From the NCBI GenBank assembly GCA_034509735.1, contig JACGWO010000002.1:22615636-22679635 (forward strand): a stretch of DNA of 64,000 nucleotides. Reading direction: 5' to 3'. The notes below the pieces were generated by a model. It saw only the letters and a program-made list of their open reading frames with translations, made no database searches and had not been told where the DNA came from. Within the stretch, counting starts at the first letter, position 1; every line of letters starts with the position of its first letter. The position numbers and the translations under genes are program-made. Shown piece after piece: positions 10,030 to 21,126 of this stretch. The DNA is from Sesamum alatum. Taxonomy: Eukaryota > Streptophyta > Magnoliopsida > Lamiales > Pedaliaceae.

Positions 10030-10383
10030 CATGTTCTTTAAATTAAAAGCATGCCTTTTATTTTAATATGTTTATTTTTACCGCGCTTCCGCATTCGCGC
10101 AATTCCCGGGACGATCCACCGGATTTTCTTTCAGATTGTATATTAAATAATGTTTGTGGATTCGTATGTTTTTTTAAAGTTTTGTAATAACTAGAAACTT
10201 CACTTTTCTCCTTTCTTTATAGTGATAATGGCTAAGGTCGAGGATAAATTACGAAGTTTTGATGATATATGTCCTTTTGTGATGTCTACATAATATATGG
10301 ATTAAAGCATGAGTTGTCTTATTGGATTAAATGTGAATTCTCTATAAGATGGGATGTGATTACGGAGGGGGTGTCACAAGAAG

Positions 10384-10694
10384 GGTATTCATGAGTTGAT
10401 CAATATGTTGGTGCAATACGAGGCAACGACTAAAAAGTCTACGCCGTCGGTATTGTTTGGAGATGCTTTGACTTCCAAGACGAAAGGCAAGGGTGCCGGA
10501 CGTTGGAAAAGGAAGAAGGGAAATGAAAAGGCCGTCAAAGAAGCTACCAACACTAAGAGTGTTCCCATTTCCAAAGTGGGGCAAGGCAAAGGAAAAGGGA
10601 AGGTTGACTCAAAGAAACCGTCGAGGGCATACGACATATATATCAATTGCCGTGAGAAAGGGCATTGAAAGAGGGCATACGACATATATATCAA
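10384..10694 (+). pseudogene. Cop-1 gag, 3' part (broken)
   Basis: Continues gag after Gyp-1: GIHELINMLVQYEATTKKS, then a Lys/Gly-rich linker, then the start of the zinc knuckle (INCREKGH) where the conserved tryptophan is a stop (TGA, about 10666-10668). A 27-bp stretch at 10623-10649 is repeated at 10671-10697 and runs straight into LTR sequence. Protease and most of integrase are therefore missing. Confidence 0.85.
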
Positions 10695-12191
10695 TTGACT
10701 TGAGGAACTGCTGAGTTTACCTGTGCACCAGGTCTGTATCTTAGATATGGTGAGAGATTGCCAAAATACTCTTGAGTAGTCATAAGCCATGTCTAGTGCA
10801 GCTCGGGTGTACAAAGTGACAGTAGTTTCCAATAAAGGATCTGTCTCCTGTCAAAAGGTGTTGACAGTTGAGTCTCATATATGCTCTGTGTCTTGTCCCT
10901 GAAATCTGTGGCCACAGTGACTGAACAGAAGGGAAAAGGTTTCCCTTGCGGCGTTTAGTGAGGACAGACCGACACTTAGGTCCAAAATGGGTACCTGCAT
11001 TTTCCGTGCCCTAGACCCTAAGTGATGAGACCGAAGACAGAAGGACAAGTGTACTGTTAGAGCCTAAATGTTCATCCCCGAATATTTCACCTAGTCTCTA
11101 GTGCCATGGACCGTTGCTAGATGGCCACCCATGGTAACGGACGGATTCTAGGAATCCGACCAAGTCTAGCTGAATGGTGAACCTAAAGAGTCACACACTA
11201 TCCACACACACTTAGTATTTAATTTAGAATTAAATATTCGAGTAAAGGAATGTTTAAATTAGATTTAATCGGGTCCTATATTTTCTTGGAGAAATTAATT
11301 CCTTCTATTTGATAAAGGGAATTAAATTAATAGGATTTATTAAAAGGGTTGATTTAATGGGCTTAGAATAAATTATAATATTTATTTATTATATTATATT
11401 TATTCTTTTAGTCTTTTGGAATATTTAATGGGATTTAAATATTCCATTAAATTAAAATCAACGGTTGAGATGGAAAGGGGAGATGGAAGGCTAGGATTCG
11501 TTTGACTATGTCAAACACTAGTTTGACTAGGACTTTGACTAGGTCAAAATCCTAGTCAAATTAGGTTACTTAGAGTTTGAGTTTAAAGAGAATTAAACTC
11601 TTCCTCTATATAAAACCTCTAGCTTCCAACATTTGTGAGATTGATGATTCTTGAAAAACACACACAAAACACACACTCTCTCCTCCCCTCTCTCGTCTGC
11701 CCCTCTCTCTCTCTCTCACCAAGAAAATATTATTTTCTTGTTCTTTTGTTCTTGGAACAATTAAACAAAGGAAGATCGATCCCGTTAATTCATAACGCGT
11801 GGTTGATCTATCCTCTCCAATATAATACTTGTTCGTTGCTAGCACGACATACAAGAATACCTGGGTGGATCGTGTGTCACGATTTGGAGGATCTCAAGAA
11901 CGAGGTCTTGGTGCAAAACGGGGAACAACACGAGTAGCAGTTGAAGACGAAAACGACAACAGGTAGGTCTCGTTTAAGATTTTCGTCCCTCTTTATTTTT
12001 CAACTCTATGGCGTCCATGATTTCTTTAATTGTTTTATGATCATGAGATACACCGAACGCCCGGGAACCTCAAGGGCACACCCCTTGAGCGTGTTCTTTA
12101 AATTAAAAGCATGCTTTTTATTTTAATATGTTTATTTTACCGCGCTTCCGCATTCGCGCAATTCCCGGGACGATCCACCGGATTTCTTTCA
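10695..12191 (+). mobile_element. 5'-truncated copia LTR inside Cop-1
   Basis: A-type LTR sequence lacking its first approximately 500 bases, ending in TTTCTTTCA at 12191. The left side is fused to gag and the right side to integrase (LETAA). The simplest history is insertion of a related element into Cop-1 integrase followed by a deletion from gag into this LTR. TATA and TTGAC clusters are intact near 11510-11615. Confidence 0.85.
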
Positions 12192-13052
12192 TTGGAGACT
12201 GCAGCCACGTTGTTAAATTTGGCACCAACCAGTGTATTGACCCAAACGCCATATGAAATATGTCACGGCAAGCCTGCATCCTACAACTACTTGAAAGTGT
12301 GGGGTAGCCCCGCATACGTCAAGAAGCTAGTGGGAGATAAGCTAGAATCGAAGTTTAGTTTATGCAGGTTCGTTGGATACCCTAAGGAAACTGCAGGTTA
12401 TTATTTCTATGACCCCTTGGAACAAAAGGTATTTGTTTGAAGGAACGCAGTGTTCTTGGAACAAGGCTTTCCAGAGGATATCCACATGATGAACTGATCC
12501 TTGAGGAGTCAAGTGATGGAAACCAGTCATCAGTGGAAGCTGCGGATTCCTCACTTAGAGCATTCGGGATAGATACCCAGAGGGCTGACTAACCACGAGA
12601 AGTTTAGCATGCTAGGCATGAAGGACGACCTCAAGAAGGGCCTGCCTCGGTACCTGAACCGCCGGCTCCAATACAGTCAACGCCCACAGTCACCACTGAC
12701 GTTCCCATTCTCCATAGGTCAACTAGAGAGTCACAACCTCGATGAGATACGGCTTTCTAAACACGACCAGTCTATTGGATAAGGATCCTTAGACATATGG
12801 GGAAGCGATGTCTGACATCGATCCGGGAGATGGCTTGAGGCCATGAAAACCGAAATGGACTCCATGAATGAGAACTAAGTCTGGACACTTGTAGACCTGC
12901 CCAAAGGGGTTAAGCCAGTTGGCTGTAAATGGGTCTATAAGCGCAAACTTGGCATTGATGGAGAAGTCACAACCTTCAAGTCTAGGCTAGTAGCAAAAGG
13001 GTACACTCAGCGACCCGAGGTCGATTTTGAGGACACCTACTCGCCAGTAGCC
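12192..13052 (+). pseudogene. Cop-1 integrase C-terminus and RT N-terminus (broken)
   Basis: The frame reads from LETAA through the PYEI-HGKPASYNYLKVWG and GYPKETAGYYFYDP segments of the copia integrase C-terminal region, with a cysteine replacing the tryptophan before HGKP. It stops at 12438-12440. Beyond this, the proline-rich linker and the start of RT (GCKWVYKRKLG, KGYTQRP) can be followed only across frameshifts and several glutamine-to-stop changes. Confidence 0.85.
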
Positions 13053-13709
13053 ATGGCTAAATCCATTCGGATCCTGCTTGCCATAGCAGCATGGTATGAC
13101 TATGAGATATGGCAGATGCACGTGAAAATGGCCTTCCTCAATGGTTTCGTTGAGGAAGAGATCTACATGGATCAGCCGGAGGGTTTCACGGTTGTTGGAG
13201 AAGAACAGAAGGTCTGTCGTCTCCAAAAGTCCATCTATAGCCTCAAACAAGCATCCAGAAGTTGGAACATTCACTTTGACGAAGTCATACGAGGTTATAA
13301 TTTCATCAAAAATGAATCCGACCCTTGTGTGTACAAGAAGGTCAGTGGGAGCTCTATAGTATTCCTACTGCTTTATGTGGATGCCATTCTACTCATAGGT
13401 AATGACGTGAGAATGTTGGGTGACACAAAAGCATGGTTATCAACTCAGTTTTCCATGAAGGATTTGGGTGAAGCCTCGTACATTCTAGGCATCCAGATTG
13501 TCAGGAACAGATCTAAGAGAATGTTAGGACTAACCCAAAACTCATATATGGAGAAAGTCCGGAAAAGGTTTCGGATGGACAACTCCAAACGAGGATTCCT
13601 TCCCATTAGGCATGGGATCAAGTTGTCCAAGAAACAGTCTCCGCAGACTGATGAGGAACTTGAAAAGATGAAAGTCGTTCCTTATGCTTCTGCCATAGGA
13701 AGCATCTAA
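13053..13709 (+). pseudogene. Cop-1 reverse transcriptase core, catalytically altered
   Basis: An open frame of 218 codons covers the copia RT fingers-palm. The first catalytic aspartate (usual QMDVKTAFLNG) is histidine here (MHVKMAFLNG, codon 13119-13121). The second motif, usually YVDD, reads YVDA (13374-13385). It ends at a stop in the GSIQY position. RT would copy element RNA into cDNA in the virus-like particle; with both catalytic sites changed this copy cannot. Confidence 0.9.
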
Positions 13710-14300
13710 TATTCGGTCCATTGCACAAGACCTGACATCGCTTACGCTTTGAGTGTAACGAGCGGATATCAGTCCTGTGCAGGAGAGGCACATTGGAATG
13801 TGGTCAAGGGCATCCTTAAGTATCTAAAGAGGACTAACAAAATGTTCCTAGTCTATGGCAATGGAGAACTGATCCTTGAAGGCTTTAGCGATGCTAGCTT
13901 CCAGGCAGATGACGATGATGCCAAGTCTCAATCGGGTTATGTATTCACGCTCAATGGAGGAGTGGTAGCATGGAAAAGTTTCAAGCAACCAACCATTGTT
14001 GATTCCACCATCGAGGCCGAATACATAGCAGCTTTAGAAGCTGCTAAAGAAACGGTATGGATGAGAACCTACATCCAAGAGTTGGGTGTGGTGCCTAGCA
14101 TCGCCGAGCCCGTTGTCATCTTCTGTGATAACAATGGAGCCATAGCGCAAGTGAAGGAACCAAGATCTCATCACAAATTCAAACACATTCTTAGATGCTA
14201 CCACCTTCTAAGAGAGATGGTAGGAAGAGGTGACGTTCGGATAGATCGAGTCAACTCAGCAGACAATACAACAGATCCGCTGACAAAACCTATGTCGTAG
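13710..14300 (+). pseudogene. Cop-1 RNase H region
   Basis: From 13749 an open frame continues with the copia RT-RNase H end. The RNase H acidic residues are recognisable in SDASF, EAEYIA, CDNNGAI and the final DPLTKPM, so this domain is well kept although it is separated from RT by a stop. It removes the RNA strand of the RNA-DNA hybrid. It ends at TAG (14298-14300), 60 bases before the polypurine tract. Confidence 0.9.
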
Positions 14301-14360
14301 AGCGCTCATATGCAACATCTTGAGAAGATGGGAATTAGGCATATGGGTGATTGGCTTTAC

Positions 14361-14376
14361 AGGTCAAGTGGGAGAT
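14361..14376 (+). other. Cop-1 polypurine tract
   Basis: AGGTCAAGTGGGAGAT directly abuts the 3' LTR start. The same tract lies next to every 3' LTR of this group in the window. Confidence 0.8.
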
Positions 14377-16941
14377 TGTTAGAATAGGTGACCATGTAGC
14401 CAATCTTGGTAGGCGAATTGTAACCTATGTCTGAACAATTTTGAAGTTTTTGGTAAAACACTAATGAATAAGAAAGTGAAATTCATTTGGCGCATACTTT
14501 GTTTGTGTTCACTTTATTTGCTTTATAATTGTTCGCTACACAAACAAAGCCCACAGACTGAAATCACATTTCGGGGACTCGGACTACACTTGGAGGTAGG
14601 TCCATGAAATCAGTTCCGCCGAATCAGTCTGGAAATTTCCAAGTCAAGGAATCTCGAAAATGGGTATCGAGATTCCCCTTGAGACTTGCACTAAGCATCT
14701 GCTGTCGTGTTTTCATCGACGGGTGACGAGGGTCGTCTAAGCAGTGTTAGTGGGTCGGCCTGCTGGGGGAGCGGACGACTAAGGTGACTTGTGGGAACCG
14801 TCTTACGGAGGACCTTGAGTAGGGTCGGCTAGGTATGACGTGAGTTTCCGGTTCCAACGGTACAGGTCAAGTCCTTTGACTTGAAGAATTGCTGAGTTTA
14901 CGTGTGGATTGTCCCGGGAGTAGCGCAAATGCGGAAGCGCGGTATAATTTAAATTACAAAAATTTAAACATGCATAACATATATTAAAATAAACTCGTTC
15001 AAGGGGTGTGCCCTTCAAACTCCCGGGTGTTCGGTGTATCTCATGAATAAAAACATACACAAGAATCATGGAGGCCATAGGTTTCTAAAATAAAAGAGGA
15101 CGAAAAAACGTAAACGGAAACCTACCGATTCGTCGTTTTTCTCTTCTAACCGGTACTCGCGTTGTTCCCCGATTTGCTCCAAGATCTCGTATAGGAGACC
15201 CTCTAATTCGTGACACGCAATCTGCCCACGTATCTTGAACTTCGTGCTAGCGAAAGAACAAGTATTATTAGGAGAGGATGGATTGATCAAACATTATTAG
15301 TTTAACGATTTCAATCCTCCTTTGTTCAATTGTTAAAGAACAAAAGAACAAGAAAACAATTTTCTTAGAAGAGGAGAGAGAGGCAGCCGAGAGGAGGGAG
15401 AGGAGAGGACGAGTATGTGTGTGTGTGTTTCAAGATTCATCATCTTCTTCAATGTGTGTGCTAAGGAGTATTTATAGAAGAGGAATCCTTTTCCTCTTCA
15501 ATCTCCTACACTTTGAAGACTCCTCCAGAACTAGGATTTGACCTAGTCAAAACTAGCTTCTTTTGGTGAAACCAATATTAGCCATAGATCTCTCTCCCTT
15601 TTAATCTTAACCATTAATTTAATTTAATGGAATATTAAAATTCTATTTAAATATTCCAACGGCAATAAATAAATATTAAATATAAATATTTATTCTAAGC
15701 CCATTATATTAATTTTCTAATAAATCTAATTTATTAGATAAATTCCTTTTATCTAATAAAAGGAATTAATTCTTCCCAAGAAAAATAAGGACCCAATTAA
15801 ATCAAATTTAATCACTCCATTTCTCCAAATATTTAATTCGAAATTAAATACTTTTATGTGTGCGGATTGTGTGTGTGACTCTTTAGGTTCACCTTCAGCT
15901 AGACTTGGTTGGATTCCTAGAATCTGACCGTTACCATGGGTGGCCATCTAGCAACGGTCCATGGCACTAGAGACTAGGTAAATATATGGGGATGAACATT
16001 TAGCTCTACAACACATCTATCCTTCCGTCTACGGTCTCACCACTTAGGGTCTAGGGCACGGAAAATACAGGTAACCAATTTGGACCTAAGTGTCGGTCTG
16101 TCCTTTACTAAACGCCGCAAGGGAAACCTTCCCTTCTGTTCAGTTACTGTGGCCACAGATTTTAGGGACTAGACTCAGAGCATTTGTGAGACACAACTGC
16201 CAACATCTTGACAGGAGACAGATCTTTTCTTGGAAACTACTGTCACTCTGCACACTGGAGCTGCACTAGATGTGGCTTATGACTACTCAAGCGCATCTTG
16301 GCAATCTCTCACCATATTTAAGATACAGCCCTGATGTACAGGTAAACTCAGCAGTTTCTCAAGTCAAAGGACTTGACCTGTACCATTGGAACCGGGAACA
16401 CACGTCATACCTAGCTGACCCTACTCAAGGTCCTCTGTAAGACGGTTCTCGCGAGTCACCTCAGTCAGCTGCTCCTTAACAGGCTAACCCACTAACACTG
16501 CTTAGACGACCCTCGTCACCCGTCGATGAAATACGACAGTAGATGCTTAGTGCAAGTCTCAAGGGGAATCTCGGTACCCACTTTCGAGATTCCTTGACTT
16601 GGAGATTTCCGGACTAATTCGGCGGAACTGATTTCTTGGACCTACCTCCAAGCATAGTCCCAGTCCCCGAAATGTGTTTTCAGTCCGTGGGCTTTGTTAC
16701 GTAGTGAACAGATATATAAAGCAGATAAAGTGAACACAAACAAAGTAAATGCCAAATGAATTTCACTTCTTATTCATTAATGATTTATTAAAACCTCGAA
16801 ATTGTTCTGACATAGGTTACAATTCGCCTACCAAGATTGGCTACACGGTCACCTATTCTAACATCGGGACTGTATCTTAGGTATGGTGAGAGATTGCCAA
16901 GATGCACTTGAGTAGTCATAAGCCATATCTAGTGCAGCTAC
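14377..16941 (+). mobile_element. Cop-1 3' LTR, interrupted and truncated
   Basis: The LTR begins TGTTAGAATAGG at 14377. It runs to about 14902, is interrupted by a minus-strand solo LTR, resumes at 16864 (CGGGACTGTATCTTAGG) and is cut at 16941 by the 5' end of Cop-2. The outer remainder of this LTR was not found on the far side of Cop-2. Confidence 0.85.
14903..16863 (-). mobile_element. Copia solo LTR (B-type), minus strand
   Basis: Runs from TGTGGATTGTCCCGGG to CTATTCTAACA. Compared with the B-type LTR of Cop-3 it lacks the terminal ~20 bases (TGAAAGCCTAGGATAGG...). No matching 5-bp duplication is visible, so the LTR end and a few flanking bases were probably deleted together. The surrounding Cop-1 LTR resumes in register, which supports insertion there. 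Confidence 0.8.
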
Positions 16942-19900
16942 TGTTAGAATAGGTGACCAGAAAGCCGATAGGTTTGGCGATTTGTAACCTATTATACAAC
17001 TCGATGTAAATATAATATTATTATGTGATGAATAAAATGAGTATTCGTCACTTCTGGTACTTACTTTGTTGCACTCATTTCACATTTGTTAAAACGGTGT
17101 TTTAACTTATATCGCAACAAAGCCCACAGACCATGGATAACAACTCGTGCAGTTGGGCCACGCATTGGATGGTGGTCATGTAACCAACTGATTAAGAGTT
17201 GGGTCTGAAACGTTTCAAGTCGAGGACCTCGAGACAGCGCATCGAGAGTCCTACTGAGACTTGCATCAAGAGTCGTGTTCATTGAAAGAAATCGGTGGAT
17301 CGTCCCGAGAATTGCGCGAATGCGGAAGCGCGATAAAAATAAACATACAAAAATTAAAGCATACTTTTAATTTAAAAGAACACGCTCAAGGGGTGTACCC
17401 TTGAGGTTCCCGGGCGTTCGGTGTATCTCATGATTATAAAGCATGTAAAGAAATCATGGAGGCCATAGAGTTGAAAATTAAATAGGGACGAAAAAGTAAA
17501 ACGAGACCTACCCGTTGTCGTTTTTGTCTTCAACGGCTACTCGCGTTGTTCCCCATTTTTGCACCGAGATCTCGTTCTTGAGACCCTCCAAATCGTGACA
17601 CACAATCCACCCACGTATCTTGCACGTCGTGCTAGCAACGAACAAGTGTATATTTTTTGGAGTGGATGAATCAACAACACGTTATCAATTAACGGTATTG
17701 ATTCATCTAAGTTCTAATGTTCCAAGAACAAAAGAACTAAGGAAAATATTTTCTTGTAGAGAGAGAGGGGGCGGACGAGAGGTGAGGAGAGGGGAGAGAT
17801 GAATGTGTGTTGTGTGTGTTTTCAAGAATCATCATCCTTCAATTGTTGGAGACTAGAGGTTTATATAGAGGAGGAGTTTAATCCTCTTTAAACTCCAACT
17901 CTAAGAACTCTAATTTGACTAGGATTTTGACCTAGTCAAAGTCCTAGTCAAACTAGTGTTTGACCTAGTCAAACGAATCCTAGCCTTCCATCTCCCCTTT
18001 CCATCTCAACCGTTGATTTTAATTTAATGGAATATTTAAATCCCATTAAATATTCCAAAAGGCTAAAAGAATAAATATAATATAATAAATAAATATTAAT
18101 ATTTATTCTAAGCCCATTAAATCAACCCTTTAATAAATTCTGTTTATTAATTTAATTCCTTTTATCAAATAGAAGGAATTAATTTCTCCAAGAAAATATA
18201 GGACACGATTAAATCTAATTTAATCATTCCTTTACTCCAATATTTAATCCCAAATTAAATACTAAGTGTGTGTGGATAGTGTGTGACTCTTTAGGTTCAC
18301 CATTCAGCTAGACTTGGTCGGTTCCTAGAATCCGCCCGTTACCATGGGTGGCCATCTAGCAACGGTCCATGGCACTAGAGACTAGGTGAAATAATTGGGG
18401 ATGAACATTTAGGTTCTAACAGTACACTTGTCCTTCTGTCTTCGGTCTCATCACTTAGGGTCTAGGGCACGGAAAATGCAGGTACCCATTTTGGACCTAA
18501 GTGTCGGTCTGTCCTTACTAAACGCCGCAAGGGAAACCTTTCCCTTTTGTTCAGTTACTGTGGCCACAGATTTTAGGGACAAGACACAGAGCATACATGA
18601 GACTCAACTGTCAATGCCTTTTGACAGGAGACAGATCCTTTCTTGGAAACCACCGTCACTTTGCACACCGGAGCTGCACTAGACATGGCTTATGACTACT
18701 CAAGAGTATTTTGGCAATCTCTCACCATATCTAAGATACAGACCTGATGCACAGGTAAACTCAGCTGTTCCTCAAGTCAAGGGACTTGGCCTGTACCGTT
18801 GGAACCGGGAATACACGTCATACCTTGCTGACCATACTCAAGGTCCTCCGTAAGACGGTTCCCGCGAGTCACCTCAGTCAGTTGCTTCCTAGCATACTGA
18901 CCCACTAACACTGCTTAGACGACCTTCGTCACCCGTCGATGAAATACGACAACAGATGCTTAGTGCAAGTCTCAAAGGGAATCCCGGTACCCATTTTCGG
19001 GATTACTTGACTTGGAGATTTCCGGACTGATTCGGTGAGACTGATTTCATGGACCTACCTCCAAGCGTAGTCCCAGTCCCCGAAATCGTTTCTCAGTCCG
19101 TGGGCTTTGTTTGCGTAGTGAACATAAATGTAAACGCAGATAAGTGAACGTAAACAAAGTATTGCCATATGAATTTTCACTTATTTATTCATAAATGTTT
19201 TTATCAAATACCAAAAAATTGTCTAGACATAGGTTACATATTCCTGCCAAAATTGGCTTACATGGTCACCTATTCTAACATTCATTGGATGAGTGCCGTG
19301 TTTCATCGGCGACAGGTGTGGGACGCCTATCGCGATCTTGACTTGGAGGCTCGGTCGATATGATTGATTTTCCCCGGTTTCAATAGTAGGGAAGAATCCT
19401 CAGACTTGAGGGATCATGGCAGTCATGTGCACAGGATAGCTGTATCTTGGATCTGGCGAGAGGTCATCATTCTGTAAGATGATTATCATAATTCCTGTCC
19501 AGTGCACTCGGAATGTGTAGCAAGGACGGTGGATTCCAGGAAGAGGATCCGTCCCCTGTAAGTATGTGACAGAGGTATCTCCTATGCACTCGGAGACACG
19601 TTCATGCTGTCTGAAGCTGTGGCCATAGTGGTTGGTCGAACAGGGAATGGTTTCCTGTGTCGACGTAATGAAGCATACATGGTCTTGAGTATTAAGCATA
19701 GATGCCTAGTCAAGGATGGGAACCGACGCCCAATTCCATACCCTAGACTGAGGCCGGGAGATGGTAGACGGAAGGATCGTACCCGTACGGAATCAGCGCT
19801 TAAATGTTCACGCCAATTCACCTAGTCTCTAGTGCCATGGACCGTTGCTAGACGGCCACACATGGTAACGGGCCCTTGTGGGACACGGGCCCAAGTCTAG

Positions 19901-21108
19901 CTGAGGGTGAACCTAAAGGGTCACACACAAATCACCGAGGAGGTTAAGAGATTGACTTGGAGTTAATATCGAAGGATGAATAAGTAATTGGATTACTTAA
20001 GGGAAAGTCCATTGGATGGACGGGCCGATATTGTATCGGGCCTTCGTTTAATCAGAAAATTGGATTTACGATTAAATATGAAAAGTTGAGACGTTGAGAC
20101 GTTGGATCTTTTAATTGGATTAAAAGATCAATGGAAATAATTTAAATGGACATTAAATTGGATTTAATGTTGGGTTCGTTGCAATTGGATTACGATAAAA
20201 CCCGGTCCGTTAAATTTGATACGAGAGGAGAAAATAATTCCTATTTTGGAATAGGAAGAAGTTGGACTTCTTCCCGTAATTAGACATGGCCGAAATGCTC
20301 CCTTGGAGGAAGCAAAATCAGCCATGTTTCATGCTAGGTGGTATATTGACTTATCTCTTTTGGAAAGAGACAAATCAACTCCAATCAAGCTCTTCCCTTT
20401 TGGTATACCATAAATTTTGGTAGGCTTGATTGAAGAATTGATGGTGATTGATTGAAATGTATCTAGACATCCTTGGATGAACCTAGACACATTCCAATAA
20501 TCACATTAGTTATGTATATATATGAGAATATACAACATCAAGCATAAGTGAATCATAATTCATCTTTTTCTAGGAAAAAGAAGAAGGAATTTTCGGATCT
20601 CCTCTCCCCCTCTCAAGTCTCGGTTTTCACTCCCCCTCTCTACTAGTGTTCTTCACTTGGTTTTGAATCAAGAGGAAGAACAAAGTAGGTTTAAGAGAAT
20701 ACTAATTCATAGTGTTCTTCTCTTAAACCGATTCCTTCATCAAACCTGTTTTCTTCTAGCAAGGAGAACGTGTGTTTCTTCCGGTGTGGTGTGGATCACC
20801 TTTGGATAATCCATACCTTTGGATTTTGTGAGCATTTTTGGAGAAGGAACAACGCAAGTAGCCAGGAGCATACGTTAAACAATCAAAGGTAACGGTTTTA
20901 TTACGCTTTGGTTGATTTAATATATATCTATGCCCTATGTGTTTAATATACATTTTTTAATATTTACACATCCTACATCGAATGCCCGGTTGAGCACCCA
21001 AGGGTAAACCCTTTGGGATTCGTTTATTTAAATTAGATTTAAATTTACACACCCTTTCTAGCTTTCTCACTTCCGCTCGCGCTCCCGGGCGGATCCGCTT
21101 GTCCTTCA
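16942..21108 (+). repeat. Cop-2 5' LTR with nested solo LTR
   Basis: About 2164 bp without the insertion. It starts TGTTAGAATAGGTGACCAGAAAGCC and ends GGATCCGCTTGTCCTTCA. It carries a CTTTGTTGC/GCAACAAAG stem at 17064-17122, the conserved U3 core near 19825-19925, a GGGCCC...GGGCCC inverted repeat at 19870-19892, and a CCCAAGGG...CCCTTTGGG hairpin at 20997-21017. W-boxes are sparse compared with A-type LTRs. Confidence 0.88.
17283..19280 (-). mobile_element. Copia solo LTR (A-type) in Cop-2 5' LTR
   Basis: A complete 1998-bp LTR in minus orientation, TGAAAGAAATC...CTATTCTAACA, flanked by TTCAT at 17278-17282 and 19281-19285. The uninterrupted sequence is present in the Cop-2 3' LTR at about 42948-42960, confirming the insertion. 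Confidence 0.95.
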
Positions 21109-21111
21109 AGG

Positions 21112-21126
21112 GGTATCAGAGCCCGG
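21112..21126 (+). other. Cop-2 primer-binding site
   Basis: GGTATCAGAGCCCGG lies three bases after the LTR end and matches the complement of the initiator methionine tRNA 3' end, the standard minus-strand primer of plant copia elements. Confidence 0.85.

Larger units (their letters stand above)
8135..10133 (+). mobile_element. Copia solo LTR (A-type) in Gyp-1 3' LTR
   Basis: A complete 1999-bp LTR, TGTTAGAATAGG...TTTCTTTCA, flanked by GATTG at 8130-8134 and 10134-10138. The uninterrupted sequence is seen in the Gyp-1 5' LTR near 5600, which proves the insertion and the 5-bp duplication. A solo LTR arises by LTR-LTR recombination that removes the element body. It contains a TTGAC cluster, TATA box, conserved U3 core and U5 hairpin and is the best reference LTR in this window. 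Confidence 0.95.
3775..10378 (+). mobile_element. Gyp-1: internally deleted Ty3/gypsy element with TSD
   Basis: Two LTRs (3775-5849 and 6337-10378, the second interrupted) start TGTGACGTCC and end GGTGTCACA. They flank only 487 bases of internal DNA. The element is bounded by AGAAG at 3770-3774 and 10379-10383, a 5-bp target duplication inside Cop-1 gag. The internal part keeps a primer-binding site, the last part of integrase and a polypurine tract, so it is a deletion derivative that could only move using proteins of an intact relative. Confidence 0.92.
6337..10378 (+). repeat. Gyp-1 3' LTR, split by a copia solo LTR
   Basis: Collinear with the 5' LTR in two pieces, 6337-8134 and 10139-10378, separated by a copia LTR and its GATTG duplication. 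One hairpin unit is lost relative to the 5' LTR: three units at 7837-7860, 7881-7912 and 7924-7955. The last is a chimera with the left arm of unit 3 and the right arm of unit 4. Confidence 0.92.
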
